A stretch of DNA of 64,000 nucleotides from Spirochaetaceae bacterium (lineage in GTDB: Bacteria; Spirochaetota; Spirochaetia; Treponematales; Rectinemataceae): the NCBI GenBank assembly GCA_025355995.1, contig JANXYQ010000129.1:28187-92186 (forward strand). Direction: 5' to 3'. This document shows, in pieces, positions 7,667 through 15,580 of this stretch (positions are counted from its first letter, which is position 1; each line of letters opens with the position of its first letter). The notes beneath the pieces are model-generated. The model was given only the letters and a program-made list of their open reading frames with translations. It did no database searches and was not told where the DNA came from. The position numbers and the translations under genes were made by a program.

Positions 7667-9616
7667 ATGGCCTTCGTCCAATTCACCGAGGTCGGCTTGG
7701 CCTTCGGCGCGCGCGACATCCTGAAAGGAGCCAGCATATTCCTGGCCGAGGGCACCCGCGCCGCCCTCGCCGGCCCCAACGGCGCGGGCAAGTCCACCCT
7801 AATGAAGATCGCGGCCGGCCTCGTAATGCCCGATACGGGGGAGCGCGCGATAACCAAGGGAGCGCGCATCTCCTACCTTCCCCAGACCGATGTCGTCGCG
7901 GGCGAGAATACCGTCTTCGAGGAGGCCGAGAAGGCCTACGGCTTCGCCGCCGACCTGCTAGGGCGGCAGGAGGAGATCGGCCGCCTCCTCGAGGCCTCGA
8001 CCGCCGACGACGATTCGACCTCCCGGCTCCTCGAGGAGCACGCGCATATCCAGGACGCGGTCGAGGGCTCCGGGTACTGGCGGCGCAGGGACAGGGTCCG
8101 CGACGTGCTCATGGGCCTGGGCTTCCGCGAGCGCGACCTCGACCGGCCCGCCGGCGAGTTCTCGGGCGGCTGGCAGATGCGCGTGGCCCTCGCGAAGGTC
8201 CTCCTGGAGAACCCCGACGTCATGCTCCTCGACGAGCCGACCAACTACCTCGACATCGAGGCGCGCGGCTGGCTCGAGGAGTTCCTGTCCAAGTACGCCG
8301 GCGGCGTCCTGGTGGTATCGCACGACCGCTACTTCCTGGACACGACCGTGCGCGAGGTCTACGAGCTCTGGAACGGCAAGCTCTCGCGTTATCCCGGCAG
8401 CTACTCGGCATACGAAGCCAGGCGGGCGCAGGAGCTCGAGGCGACCTTCGTGGCCTGGGAGCGGCAGCAGGAGGAGGTCGCGAGGCTCGAGGACTTCATC
8501 CGCCGCTTCCGCTACCAGGCGACCAAGGCCTCCCTCGTGCAGAGCCGCGTCAAGCAGCTCGAGAAGATCGTCCCGATAGAGATACCCGAAGGGATGAAGA
8601 AAATACATTTCGGCTTCCCGCCCGCTCCCCATTCCGGCAAGGCGACTGTAAGGATCGAGGGTCTCCGGAAGGCCTACGGCGCGCATCGCGTCATCGAGGG
8701 CCTCGACCTGGAGATCGAGCGGGGGATGAAGGTGGCCTTCGTCGGGCCGAACGGTGCCGGCAAGTCCACCCTCATGCGCATCATCGCCGGCCTGGACCGC
8801 GAGTTCGAGGGGAGCTTGCGCTTCGGCTCCGGCGTCGAGGCCTCCTACTTCGCCCAGGATACGGCCGAGCGCATGGTCAGCGACCGCACGGTCGAGGAGG
8901 AGGCGGAAGCGCTCTGCCCGACCGACCTCCTGCCCAAGATACGCAACCTCCTGGGCGCCTTCCTTTTCCGGGGAGACGACGTAGAGAAGAGCGTGCGAGT
9001 CCTGTCCGGCGGGGAGCGTTCCCGCCTCGCCCTCCTCAAGATGCTCCTCCGTCCCGCCAACCTCCTCATACTCGACGAGCCCACCAACCATCTCGACCTG
9101 ACCTCCAAGGACGTCCTCCTCGAGGCCCTGAAGTCCTTCGCGGGCACCGTCCTATTCGTCTCGCACGATAGGCTGTTCATCGAGGAGCTGGCCGATCGCG
9201 TGCTCGAGCTGGAGGACGGCGCGAGTCCCCGCTGGTATGTCGGGGATTACCGCTATTTCCTGGAGAAAAAGGCTTCCCTGGATGCCGGGGGCGATTCCGG
9301 GCCCCAGGCTTCTGCCCGTTCGGACGGGGGGGGCGGCGACGGGGCCCAGCCGAGGGGGGCGAGCTACGGCGAGGATAAGGCCCGGAAGGCCCGCTCGCGA
9401 AAGCTCCAGAAGAGGGAGGAGGAGATCCTGGCCCGGCTCGAGGCGATCGGCGCGCAGAAGGCCGCCGCCGAGCGCGAGATGAGCCTCCCCTCCAACTACT
9501 CCGACGGGGCCAGGATGAAGCGCCTCGCCGGCGGCGTCGAGGAGCTCGACCGCGAGGCTGCGGCGCTCAACGCGGAGTGGGAGCTCGTGGCGGGCGAGCT
9601 GGCCTCGGACGACTAG
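7667..9616 (+). CDS. ABC-F family ATPase (ribosome-associated type)
   Basis: A 649-residue protein with two ABC ATPase domains and no membrane segments. Domain 1 has Walker A GPNGAGKST (about 39-47), signature FSGGW (about 164) and LLDEPTNYLD. Domain 2 has a second GPNGAGKST (about 361), LSGGE (about 446) and LILDEPTNHLD. The roughly 65-residue charged helical linker between them (LSRYPGSYSAYE onward) is the ABC-F P-site tRNA interaction motif region, and the last 110 residues are a charged, probably coiled-coil tail as in Uup/YheS types. ABC-F proteins act on ribosomes during stalled or difficult translation; drug resistance is a minority role and cannot be read here. Confidence 0.93.
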   Translation: MAFVQFTEVGLAFGARDILKGASIFLAEGTRAALAGPNGAGKSTLMKIAAGLVMPDTGERAITKGARISYLPQTDVVAGENTVFEEAEKAYGFAADLLGRQEEIGRLLEASTADDDSTSRLLEEHAHIQDAVEGSGYWRRRDRVRDVLMGLGFRERDLDRPAGEFSGGWQMRVALAKVLLENPDVMLLDEPTNYLDIEARGWLEEFLSKYAGGVLVVSHDRYFLDTTVREVYELWNGKLSRYPGSYSAYEARRAQELEATFVAWERQQEEVARLEDFIRRFRYQATKASLVQSRVKQLEKIVPIEIPEGMKKIHFGFPPAPHSGKATVRIEGLRKAYGAHRVIEGLDLEIERGMKVAFVGPNGAGKSTLMRIIAGLDREFEGSLRFGSGVEASYFAQDTAERMVSDRTVEEEAEALCPTDLLPKIRNLLGAFLFRGDDVEKSVRVLSGGERSRLALLKMLLRPANLLILDEPTNHLDLTSKDVLLEALKSFAGTVLFVSHDRLFIEELADRVLELEDGASPRWYVGDYRYFLEKKASLDAGGDSGPQASARSDGGGGDGAQPRGASYGEDKARKARSRKLQKREEEILARLEAIGAQKAAAEREMSLPSNYSDGARMKRLAGGVEELDREAAALNAEWELVAGELASDD

Positions 9617-9642
9617 CCCGAGCACATTTTTTTTTACGATTG

Positions 9643-9671
9643 TGGACATTTCCCAAGCACCGGTCTATACT
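9643..9671 (+). promoter_or_regulatory. Sigma70-type promoter for the small membrane protein
   Basis: TGGACA at 9643-9648 and TATACT at 9666-9671 are separated by 17 bp and lie about 45 bp upstream of the ATG at 9715. Good match to consensus; the start site is inferred. Confidence 0.65.
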
Positions 9672-9714
9672 GACGTACAATTAACTGAGAAATCAGAGTT
9701 CAAGGAGCAGCCGT

Positions 9715-9996
9715 ATGGAATCCAGGAACGGTCTCTTAACATTCGGCATCTTCGTCCTGCTTGCCGTCTTTACCTTCGTATTCTGCCTCGACGCCCTCGC
9801 CGTCCCCAACACGACCTACGGCGTGCTGGCCCTCATCGGCTATGTCGTGTGCATCGCCGCCTCCCTCTTCAACGGCTTTACCTCCAGGAAGAACGGAGAG
9901 GCTCTCGGCGTGTGGTTCAACAGCTATGGCGTGATCGTCTCCATCGTCTTCGTCTGGTACCTCACCCGCTGCGGCTCCGCCTTCAAGTGGTGGTAA
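9715..9996 (+). CDS. Small three-helix membrane protein, unknown
   Basis: A 93-residue hydrophobic protein with three likely membrane helices (about 8-28, 37-56 and 70-87). It ends in a Trp-Trp pair. AAGGAG lies before the ATG. Its own promoter (9643-9671) and a strong terminator (10027-10072) make it a single-gene unit. I do not recognise the family, and nothing in the sequence indicates a substrate. Confidence 0.7.
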   Translation: MESRNGLLTFGIFVLLAVFTFVFCLDALAVPNTTYGVLALIGYVVCIAASLFNGFTSRKNGEALGVWFNSYGVIVSIVFVWYLTRCGSAFKWW

Positions 9997-10026
9997 TCGT
10001 CCCTCTATCCGCCTAGGGCGAATAGG

Positions 10027-10072
10027 AAGGCCGCCGTTTCCCCAAGGGGGATCCGGCGGCCTTAGTCTTTTT
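10027..10072 (+). terminator. Rho-independent terminator
   Basis: A perfect 10-bp stem (AAGGCCGCCG with CGGCGGCCTT) is followed by AGTCTTTTT. It closes the small membrane protein gene. Confidence 0.85.
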
Positions 10073-10091
10073 GAGCCCTCGGCGGGCTTTG

Positions 10092-10487
10092 CTACTTCTT
10101 AGCCTTGGTCTTTTCGGCGATCGTCTCCAGCATCTTCTTGGAGAGGACGGCGAAGCGGGGAGGGAGGGTCCCGCCGTCGGGACCCGAGTAGCGCGCGAGC
10201 AGGTTCTCGAAGCCTTCCTTCGCCACGGCGTAATGGCCCTGCTTGTAGTCGATGAAGGCGATCTCGTAATCGGCGGTCGCCTTGTACAGAGGCTCGGAAC
10301 CGAAGCGCTCGTTCAAGGCCTTGTAGTACGCGATGGCCGCGTCGTAGTTGTACGCGTCGGTCGATTCCTGGGCGCGTTGCACGAGCTCTCGGGCGCCCAC
10401 GTCCTGGGGTATGACCTTCGGCGCCCCGGCGCACGCGACGAAAAGGGAGGCGGCGAGCGCCGCGGAGACGATGAATCTGGTTTTCAT
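10092..10487 (-). CDS. Small lipoprotein with TPR-like helices
   Basis: A 131-residue protein. The true start is the ATG at 10487, which begins a lipoprotein signal ending in LFVAC (Cys19); the longer frame to 10751 overlaps the upstream gene. The mature part (AYNYDAAIAYYKALNERFG, then IDYKQGHYAVAKEGFENLL) reads like two tetratricopeptide-type helix pairs, suggesting an outer-envelope scaffold protein. It follows the 109-residue gene by 11 bp, so the two are probably co-transcribed. Confidence 0.75.
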   Translation of the reverse strand: MKTRFIVSAALAASLFVACAGAPKVIPQDVGARELVQRAQESTDAYNYDAAIAYYKALNERFGSEPLYKATADYEIAFIDYKQGHYAVAKEGFENLLARYSGPDGGTLPPRFAVLSKKMLETIAEKTKAKK

Positions 10488-10498
10488 TGGGCCTTCCG

Positions 10499-10828
10499 TC
10501 AGGGTGTGTATAGCTCGTCGGTCGTGGGCAGGAGCTTCCGGAGGTCCTTCATGAACTCGTCGGCCTCGCCCATGTCCTCGTACGAGTCGCAGGATTCTAT
10601 GCTTCGACGCGCGACCGTGAAGTACTTGTAGATCTTCTCGTCGCCCAGCTTCTTGCGCCATTTGCCCGCGTCGCAGCGAACGCGCAGGCGATAGCTGCCC
10701 TCGGCGTCCGCCGGGGCGGGAACCAGCTTGCAGTGGATGCAGTTGGCGCAAAAGACGCGCCCGGCAGCGTCGAGTCTTTCGGTTTCGGCCTGAACGACCG
10801 TGGGAGAGAGGTATTCGTAGCCTTCCAT
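10499..10828 (-). CDS. Conserved hypothetical Cys-containing small protein
   Basis: A 109-residue cytosolic-looking protein with a CANCIHC cluster (about residues 27-33) and two later cysteines (RVRCDAGKW, SIESCDSY), which could bind a metal. A strong AGGAGG site lies before the ATG. It is first in a two-gene unit with the TPR-like lipoprotein. I cannot name the family; a zinc-binding role is inferred from the cysteines only. Confidence 0.65.
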   Translation of the reverse strand: MEGYEYLSPTVVQAETERLDAAGRVFCANCIHCKLVPAPADAEGSYRLRVRCDAGKWRKKLGDEKIYKYFTVARRSIESCDSYEDMGEADEFMKDLRKLLPTTDELYTP

Positions 10829-10945
10829 GCCCGCTTGCCTCCTCTTTACGCGATTATGCTATACTCTCGTCCGCGCGGTCAAGCGCGACAGTAATCGCGA
10901 CGCGACAGTAGTCGCGGCGCTAGCCGACACAACCCGGAGAACTTG

Positions 10946-11644
10946 ATGCTCGCGACGCTCATCAACGCCCTCGCCATAGTCGTGGGCTCGATAGTAGGCC
11001 TGCTGCTAAAAAAAGGCCTTTCCAAACGCTTCGAAACCGCCATTTTCACCGCTACCGGAATTACGACCATCGTGATCGGCATCCAGATGGCTTTGAAGAC
11101 GACGCACATCCTCGCCTTCGCCCTCGCCCTCATCTTCGGCGGGCTCCTCGGCACTACAATCAAGATCGAGGACGCCGTCCTCCGCCTCGGCGAAAAGCTC
11201 AAGAACCGGTTCGCCCGCGGCGAGGAGAGCGGCAACTTCGCCCTCGGCTTCCTTACCGCGTCCGTCCTGTACTGCTCCGGCGCCATGGCCATCATCGGCT
11301 CCTTCAAGGCCGGCACCGAAGGCGATTACTCGATCCTCCTCACGAAAAGCATCCTCGACGGTGCCCTCTCGATCCTCTTCGCGAGCGCAATGGGCGCCGG
11401 AGTCGTTTTCTCGGCCCTCTCCGTCCTCGCCTACCAAGGTCTTCTCACCCTGGCCTCGATGTGGCTGAAACCCTACGTCACTCCGCTGATGCTCGCAGAA
11501 CTCACCGGAATCGGCGGGGCCCTCGTACTGATGATCGGTTTCAGCCTCCTGGATATAAAGAAATTGAAGACCGGGGATTTCCTGCCTGCCCTCGTCTTCA
11601 CCGTGCTCTTCGTGCTCGCCATGCCCTTTGTAACCTTCCTCTGA
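10946..11644 (+). CDS. DUF554 family membrane protein (YqgA/YdfK-like)
   Basis: A 232-residue polytopic protein with about seven hydrophobic segments and the DUF554 pattern: INALAIVVGSIVGLLLKKGL at the N-terminus, LIFGGLLGTTIKIED, FLTASVLYCSGAMAIIGS, and DGALSILFASAMGAGV. I use the ATG at 10946 because GGAG precedes it at good spacing; an upstream TTG is also in frame. The family has no established function. It is a single gene followed by a terminator and then the tRNA. Confidence 0.9.
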   Translation: MLATLINALAIVVGSIVGLLLKKGLSKRFETAIFTATGITTIVIGIQMALKTTHILAFALALIFGGLLGTTIKIEDAVLRLGEKLKNRFARGEESGNFALGFLTASVLYCSGAMAIIGSFKAGTEGDYSILLTKSILDGALSILFASAMGAGVVFSALSVLAYQGLLTLASMWLKPYVTPLMLAELTGIGGALVLMIGFSLLDIKKLKTGDFLPALVFTVLFVLAMPFVTFL

Positions 11645-11673
11645 AGTCGAGGTTACATATGCGTCGGATGAGC

Positions 11674-11706
11674 AACGGTTTTGCATGGAGGAAACCAACC
11701 GTTTTT
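11674..11706 (+). terminator. Probable terminator after the DUF554 gene
   Basis: A 7-bp stem (AACGGTT with AACCGTT) with a 16-base loop is followed by TTT. Moderate strength. It sits between the DUF554 gene and the tRNA promoter. Confidence 0.5.
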
Positions 11707-11713
11707 GCATCTA

Positions 11714-11740
11714 TTGACATTTTTCTACGTTTTCTATAGA
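11714..11740 (+). promoter_or_regulatory. Promoter of the tRNA-fMet gene
   Basis: TTGACA (11714-11719) and TATAGA (11735-11740) are separated by 15 bp, followed by the tRNA 16 bp downstream. The spacing is short but both boxes are good. Confidence 0.55.
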
Positions 11741-11755
11741 TTCCTCCTACCACGT

Positions 11756-11828
11756 CGCAGGGTAGAGCAGTTGGCAGCTCGTCGGGCTCATAACCCGGAG
11801 GTCGCAGGTTCGAGTCCTGCCCCTGCTA
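11756..11828 (+). tRNA. Initiator tRNA-fMet (anticodon CAT)
   Basis: The cloverleaf folds completely: acceptor CGCAGGG with CCCTGCT, D stem GAGC/GCTC, anticodon loop CTCATAA, T stem GCAGG/CCTGC around TTCGAGT. Initiator hallmarks are all present: an unpaired 1-72 position (C against T), A11-T24 in the D stem, and three G-C pairs next to the anticodon loop. CCA is not encoded. The 3' end is the integration site of the downstream island: a 121-bp repeat starting in the T arm recurs at 21058. Confidence 0.95.
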
Positions 11829-11926
11829 TAGGCTTCTGTACGGCACAACGTGTAGCATCAATCAGCGTAAAAACTGATGGAGCCTAACTTTAAGGCCCTG
11901 GAGAAATCCGGGGCCTTTGTTTTTTG
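11806..11926 (+). repeat. Left direct repeat (attL-like) spanning the tRNA-fMet 3' end
   Basis: This 121-bp stretch runs from the tRNA T arm through its terminator. It matches 21058-21178 without gaps, with 5 differences counted by eye. A degenerate, internally deleted third copy lies at 31178-31238. This is the classic footprint of tRNA 3'-end integration. The tRNA is complete at this left end; the other copies differ within the tRNA part. Confidence 0.85.
11892..11926 (+). terminator. tRNA-fMet terminator
   Basis: Stem AAGGCCC with GGGCCTT, followed by TTG and six T. In the right-hand copy of the repeat (21144-21178) one stem base has changed (GGGG to GAGG), which weakens that hairpin. Confidence 0.75.
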
Positions 11927-12085
11927 GTTTGAAAGGTAAAAAGGGGGAGGACCAAAGCTCCGCCACGGTCGTAACCTAGGATTTTGCGCCTCGCCGAGCT
12001 CTCGCTCCGCTCCGCTCGGCTCGGAGGGTTCCCTCGCTACGAAGTCGTCGCACCGGGTCGGGGTCTGACCCACTACTGATTTTCT

Positions 12086-12114
12086 TTGACAGCCGCGGGT
12101 CGCTAGGATAGGAT
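12086..12114 (+). promoter_or_regulatory. Promoter of the island defence operon
   Basis: TTGACA (12086-12091) and TAGGAT (12109-12114) are separated by exactly 17 bp, 40 bp ahead of the helicase ATG. It is the only good promoter I see for the four-gene run. Confidence 0.65.
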
Positions 12115-12154
12115 TCAAAAATCTCCAATTTATGACTCGAGATTCCGGTATTAT

Positions 12155-14719
12155 ATGAAAACAATTGAGATGTTCATGGCAGACGCGGGCTTTGCCCCCA
12201 ACGATGCGCAACGTGATGCGATACTGCATGAAAGCGGCCCGCTCTACCTACCGGCTGGACCAGGTTCGGGCAAGACACGAGTCCTCCTCTGGCGAACCTT
12301 CAACCTAATCGTCTTCCAGGAAGTTAATCCCGCCTCCATTTTCCTGTCGACGTTCACACAGAAGGCAGCGAAGCAGCTCAAGGATGGCTTGCAGACCTTG
12401 TTGTCGTACGCGAGCGCGGATCGTTGCAGGCCCTACGAGATCAATGACATGTATGTGGGGACGATCCACTCGCTCTGCCAGAAGATGCTCCAGGATAGGC
12501 GCTTCTCGTCGTCGCGTGCTCGAGCTCGATCGCCTATCCTTATGGATGAGCTTTCGCAGTTCTTCTACCTGTATCAGGGCAAGGGTTATAAGGACGTAAT
12601 TGAGCCTGAGCTGAAGAACGTTCCCAATCCGCAAATCCTTTGGACCGAGATCAACGCCTTCTTCGACAAAGAATCGGCATCGAAGTATGAAGCGATTACG
12701 CGCCTGATTACCTTTTTCAACCGGATCTCCGAGGAAGCGCCTGTTCTGGATGAATGGCGGGCAACATTCGCTCGGCTAGGACAGGAAAGCGGTCATCTGG
12801 GATACGTGAAGATGCTGAACCTGTACCAGGCGTACCGAACATCGCTTGCCGGCTCACCGAGGAGGAGCGACCTATCATCGCTGCAAGAGGAGACTCTCAA
12901 TTACCTTCTGCGCTGCGATAGGTCGGGTGAAGTATTCAGTCATGTTATTATCGATGAATACCAGGACACGAACGCGGTACAAGAGCGCATTGTCTTCGCC
13001 TTGGCCAAGGGGAGCGGCAACCTCTGCGTTGTCGGCGATGACGATCAGGCACTCTATCGCTTCCGTGGCGCTACGGTAGAGAACTTCGTGCGATTCCCCG
13101 AGCGCTCGGAAAAGTTCCTGGGCAAAAAACCGAAAACGATACCGCTGATCGTGAACTATCGCTCTGAGAAGGATATCGTGACGCGTTATGCGCAATTTAT
13201 CGAACAAATAGATTGGTCCACAGCGGAAGGGCAGTCAAGCTATCGAGTAAATAAAAACATAAGCGCCTTCAATTCGAACGAATACAAGAGCGTCTTCAGG
13301 AACGAAGGCGGGAGCTCGGATGAAACAGTACCCCGTGTGTTGGACTGCGTGAAAAGTCTTATAGAGGGCAAGGTTGTATCGGATCCGAATCAGATCGCCT
13401 TTCTTTTTTCGAGCCTGGGGACTGACTTGGTAAAGTCATTCAAGGCGGGGCTCGAGGCACGAGGTCTCAAAGTCTACGCGCCGCGGGCTGGGAGCTTTCT
13501 CGAGACGGACGAGGCTAAGGCTATCTTCGGTCTCTTCGCTCAGATCCTTGGAGAGTATAAACCGGGATTTAAGGGTCGCGAAATCGACAATTTTCAGGCT
13601 TGGCTTGTCGAATCCTTGGCCCTGGGCGAGCGAATAATGGCCGAAGATCCTTTGGCGCAGGCCTTCGTGTCACAAAAGCGAGACGAGATTAAGACGGCCA
13701 AGGGCGATCACGAGGCACTGATGGAGATCGTGGAGGCGGAGGCCTGGGAGCTGACCACGGAAGCCAGTGAATCGACGCTTAGGCGTCTGCTAGAGTCTAC
13801 CAAACTTTCTACCGCTTGCCGAAAGACCCTATCCGGCAAGTCTATGAACGAGCTTCTCCGCAAGCGCAAGGCCGAGGGAAGGGCCCTTTCCATCCTCTAT
13901 GTGGTATCGAGCGCCACAGCCCTGGATTGGACCCTCCTGGACCTCTTCTACCGCTTCTGCGGCTTCAAGGAAATCAAGGCAATCATCGAAGGAGCGAAAA
14001 TCGATGAGGGGCCCTTGTATAACTTGGCACTCGTAGGCCGCTATGTGAATACCTATGCCGAGGAATTCAAGTCCATGGTGAGCGCTTTCGACTTGCGCGA
14101 GAAGCACCTGGTCAATTCTTTCTTCGGTTCCTATCTCTTCACCCTGTTCCGCCGGGGCGAAAGCGAGTTCGAGAACGATGAGAATCCATTCCCGAAAGGG
14201 AGGATCCCATTCCTAACCATCCATCAATCCAAGGGGCTGGAATTCCCCGTAGTCGTACTCGGAGCGCTCAAGAAAATCGAGCGTCAGTCCACGATAGACA
14301 AGCTTCTTGAACCTGTGCTTGAGGATAAGGAGCCACTCGAGCTACAACCCCGCTTCGACGCGATGCGCAAGTTTTATGTGGCTATGAGCCGTGCCCAAAA
14401 ACTACTAATCGTCCATGACTGCTCCTACCAGGTCTCGAGCGAGTTCAAGAAATTCGTCGCGAGCCTTCCTGTCTTGAGCGAACTGGACATCGATAGCCTG
14501 AAGGCCAAGGAGAAACACGAAGAGCCACTGCCTAAAGCCTACTCCTTCACTGGCGACTTTAATTTCTATCGCCAATGTCCCATGCAATACCAGATTTTTA
14601 AGAAGTTCGCCTTCCCGCCCTCTCGGTCCCAGACCATGGCCTTCGGATCCCTCGTGCATCAAACTCTCGACGACCTGCACGAGCACTTGATAGCCAGAAA
14701 GGTGTCCCATAATGGCTGA
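12155..14719 (+). CDS. UvrD/Rep-like superfamily 1 DNA helicase with a partial C-terminal nuclease segment
   Basis: An 854-residue ATP-dependent 3'-5' type helicase. Motifs in order: AGPGSGKT (34-41, Walker A), IIDEYQDTN (about 264, Walker B), GDDDQALYRFRGA (about 293), TIHQSKGLEFP (about 688) and VAMSRAQK (about 742). After the helicase core comes DFNFYRQCPMQYQ (Cys near 809) and MAFGSLVHQTLDDLHEH, which is how the PD-(D/E)XK nuclease domain of RecB/AddB-type proteins begins. The ORF then stops, and the rest of that domain is encoded by the next ORF, which overlaps by 8 bp in another frame. An intact homologue would probably be one chain; here the parts are separate or joined by frameshifting. 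First gene of the island operon; probably acts on invading or broken DNA. Confidence 0.88.
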   Translation: MKTIEMFMADAGFAPNDAQRDAILHESGPLYLPAGPGSGKTRVLLWRTFNLIVFQEVNPASIFLSTFTQKAAKQLKDGLQTLLSYASADRCRPYEINDMYVGTIHSLCQKMLQDRRFSSSRARARSPILMDELSQFFYLYQGKGYKDVIEPELKNVPNPQILWTEINAFFDKESASKYEAITRLITFFNRISEEAPVLDEWRATFARLGQESGHLGYVKMLNLYQAYRTSLAGSPRRSDLSSLQEETLNYLLRCDRSGEVFSHVIIDEYQDTNAVQERIVFALAKGSGNLCVVGDDDQALYRFRGATVENFVRFPERSEKFLGKKPKTIPLIVNYRSEKDIVTRYAQFIEQIDWSTAEGQSSYRVNKNISAFNSNEYKSVFRNEGGSSDETVPRVLDCVKSLIEGKVVSDPNQIAFLFSSLGTDLVKSFKAGLEARGLKVYAPRAGSFLETDEAKAIFGLFAQILGEYKPGFKGREIDNFQAWLVESLALGERIMAEDPLAQAFVSQKRDEIKTAKGDHEALMEIVEAEAWELTTEASESTLRRLLESTKLSTACRKTLSGKSMNELLRKRKAEGRALSILYVVSSATALDWTLLDLFYRFCGFKEIKAIIEGAKIDEGPLYNLALVGRYVNTYAEEFKSMVSAFDLREKHLVNSFFGSYLFTLFRRGESEFENDENPFPKGRIPFLTIHQSKGLEFPVVVLGALKKIERQSTIDKLLEPVLEDKEPLELQPRFDAMRKFYVAMSRAQKLLIVHDCSYQVSSEFKKFVASLPVLSELDIDSLKAKEKHEEPLPKAYSFTGDFNFYRQCPMQYQIFKKFAFPPSRSQTMAFGSLVHQTLDDLHEHLIARKVSHNG

Positions 14720-15575
14720 TAGCAGTCTGAAAGAAGATCTTGACGTCGAAATCGAAGCCTTCCTCGAGGAACGCTTCGCGGACAACCTAAGTGTCCTTGA
14801 AGCGGAAGGACAGCTACGCCTCAATGCCTTCGTTCGCGAGCAAGCTCTTCTCCAGGTCAAGCTCTACTGGGTAAAGCTCAAGGATCTGGCCTTGCGAGTA
14901 ACTCAATCAGAGGTGCCAATCTCCCTCTCGAACTTAAAGACCAAGGAAGGGCGCAGCTACACAATCCAGGGTGTCGCCGACGTCATCGAAGAGGGCGACA
15001 AGAACGTCCTCTATGACATCAAGACCCACGACCCGGACTTTGTACGGAATAATATAAAGCGCTACGAAGCCCAGCTCAACATCTACGCCAAGGTTTGGTC
15101 CGAGCGAAGCGGCGAAAGGATCGATAGCACGGCTGTCATTGCTACCCCTGTGCCAGGGAAACTACGCTATGCTCTACAAGACGGATCCCCTGAGAAGATC
15201 AATCGCGCCATCGAAGAGTGGGACCCGATTATCCCAATAACAAACGATGACAGCGGCGTACAGACTACCTTGGAGGAATTCGGAAAAACAGTCGACGCAA
15301 TAGAATCCTGTTGCTTTGATCCAGCACCGCTTGCCGAACTCGAAGCCAGTTTTTCCGGATCATCGACTTTCGGTCGTCAAATATGCCGTAACTGCGACAT
15401 CCGTTTTGCCTGCGATAGTTATCGAGAGTACGCGCTGAGGCAGCGGAAGCTTTCCACCGACGATCTCCTTGGCCTGCTGCGAGAGCTGGGTGATGAAAAG
15501 GATGCCCAGGCTTTTAAGACTCTTTCTTTCGCCGAGGATGAAGATAAGGCATTCGAGAAACCGGCCGAGGAGTAA
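14712..15575 (+). CDS. PD-(D/E)XK nuclease, Fe-S (Cas4/AddB-like) type
   Basis: A 287-residue protein with the RecB-family nuclease motif GVADVIEEG...YDIKT (Asp90, Asp102, Lys104), the QxxxY motif (Gln121, Tyr125) and a C-terminal cysteine cluster CRNC...FAC (225, 228, 234). In AddB and related nucleases a 4Fe-4S cluster uses three such C-terminal cysteines plus one far upstream. That fourth cysteine (CPMQY) is in the helicase ORF before this one. The ATG lies inside the helicase stop region (ATGGCTGA), so translation is probably coupled. A TAG at 14691-14693 closes this frame upstream, leaving about 25 bp in which a frameshift could fuse the two. Likely partner of the helicase in DNA degradation. 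Confidence 0.85.
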   Translation: MADSSLKEDLDVEIEAFLEERFADNLSVLEAEGQLRLNAFVREQALLQVKLYWVKLKDLALRVTQSEVPISLSNLKTKEGRSYTIQGVADVIEEGDKNVLYDIKTHDPDFVRNNIKRYEAQLNIYAKVWSERSGERIDSTAVIATPVPGKLRYALQDGSPEKINRAIEEWDPIIPITNDDSGVQTTLEEFGKTVDAIESCCFDPAPLAELEASFSGSSTFGRQICRNCDIRFACDSYREYALRQRKLSTDDLLGLLRELGDEKDAQAFKTLSFAEDEDKAFEKPAEE

Positions 15576-15580
15576 TCGTT

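Noticed and set aside
6074..7681. 535-codon minus-strand frame opposite the SH3b lipoprotein
   Set aside because: The plus-strand protein has a signal peptide, lipobox and SH3-like region; the minus frame is low-complexity Arg/Glu/Gly-rich.
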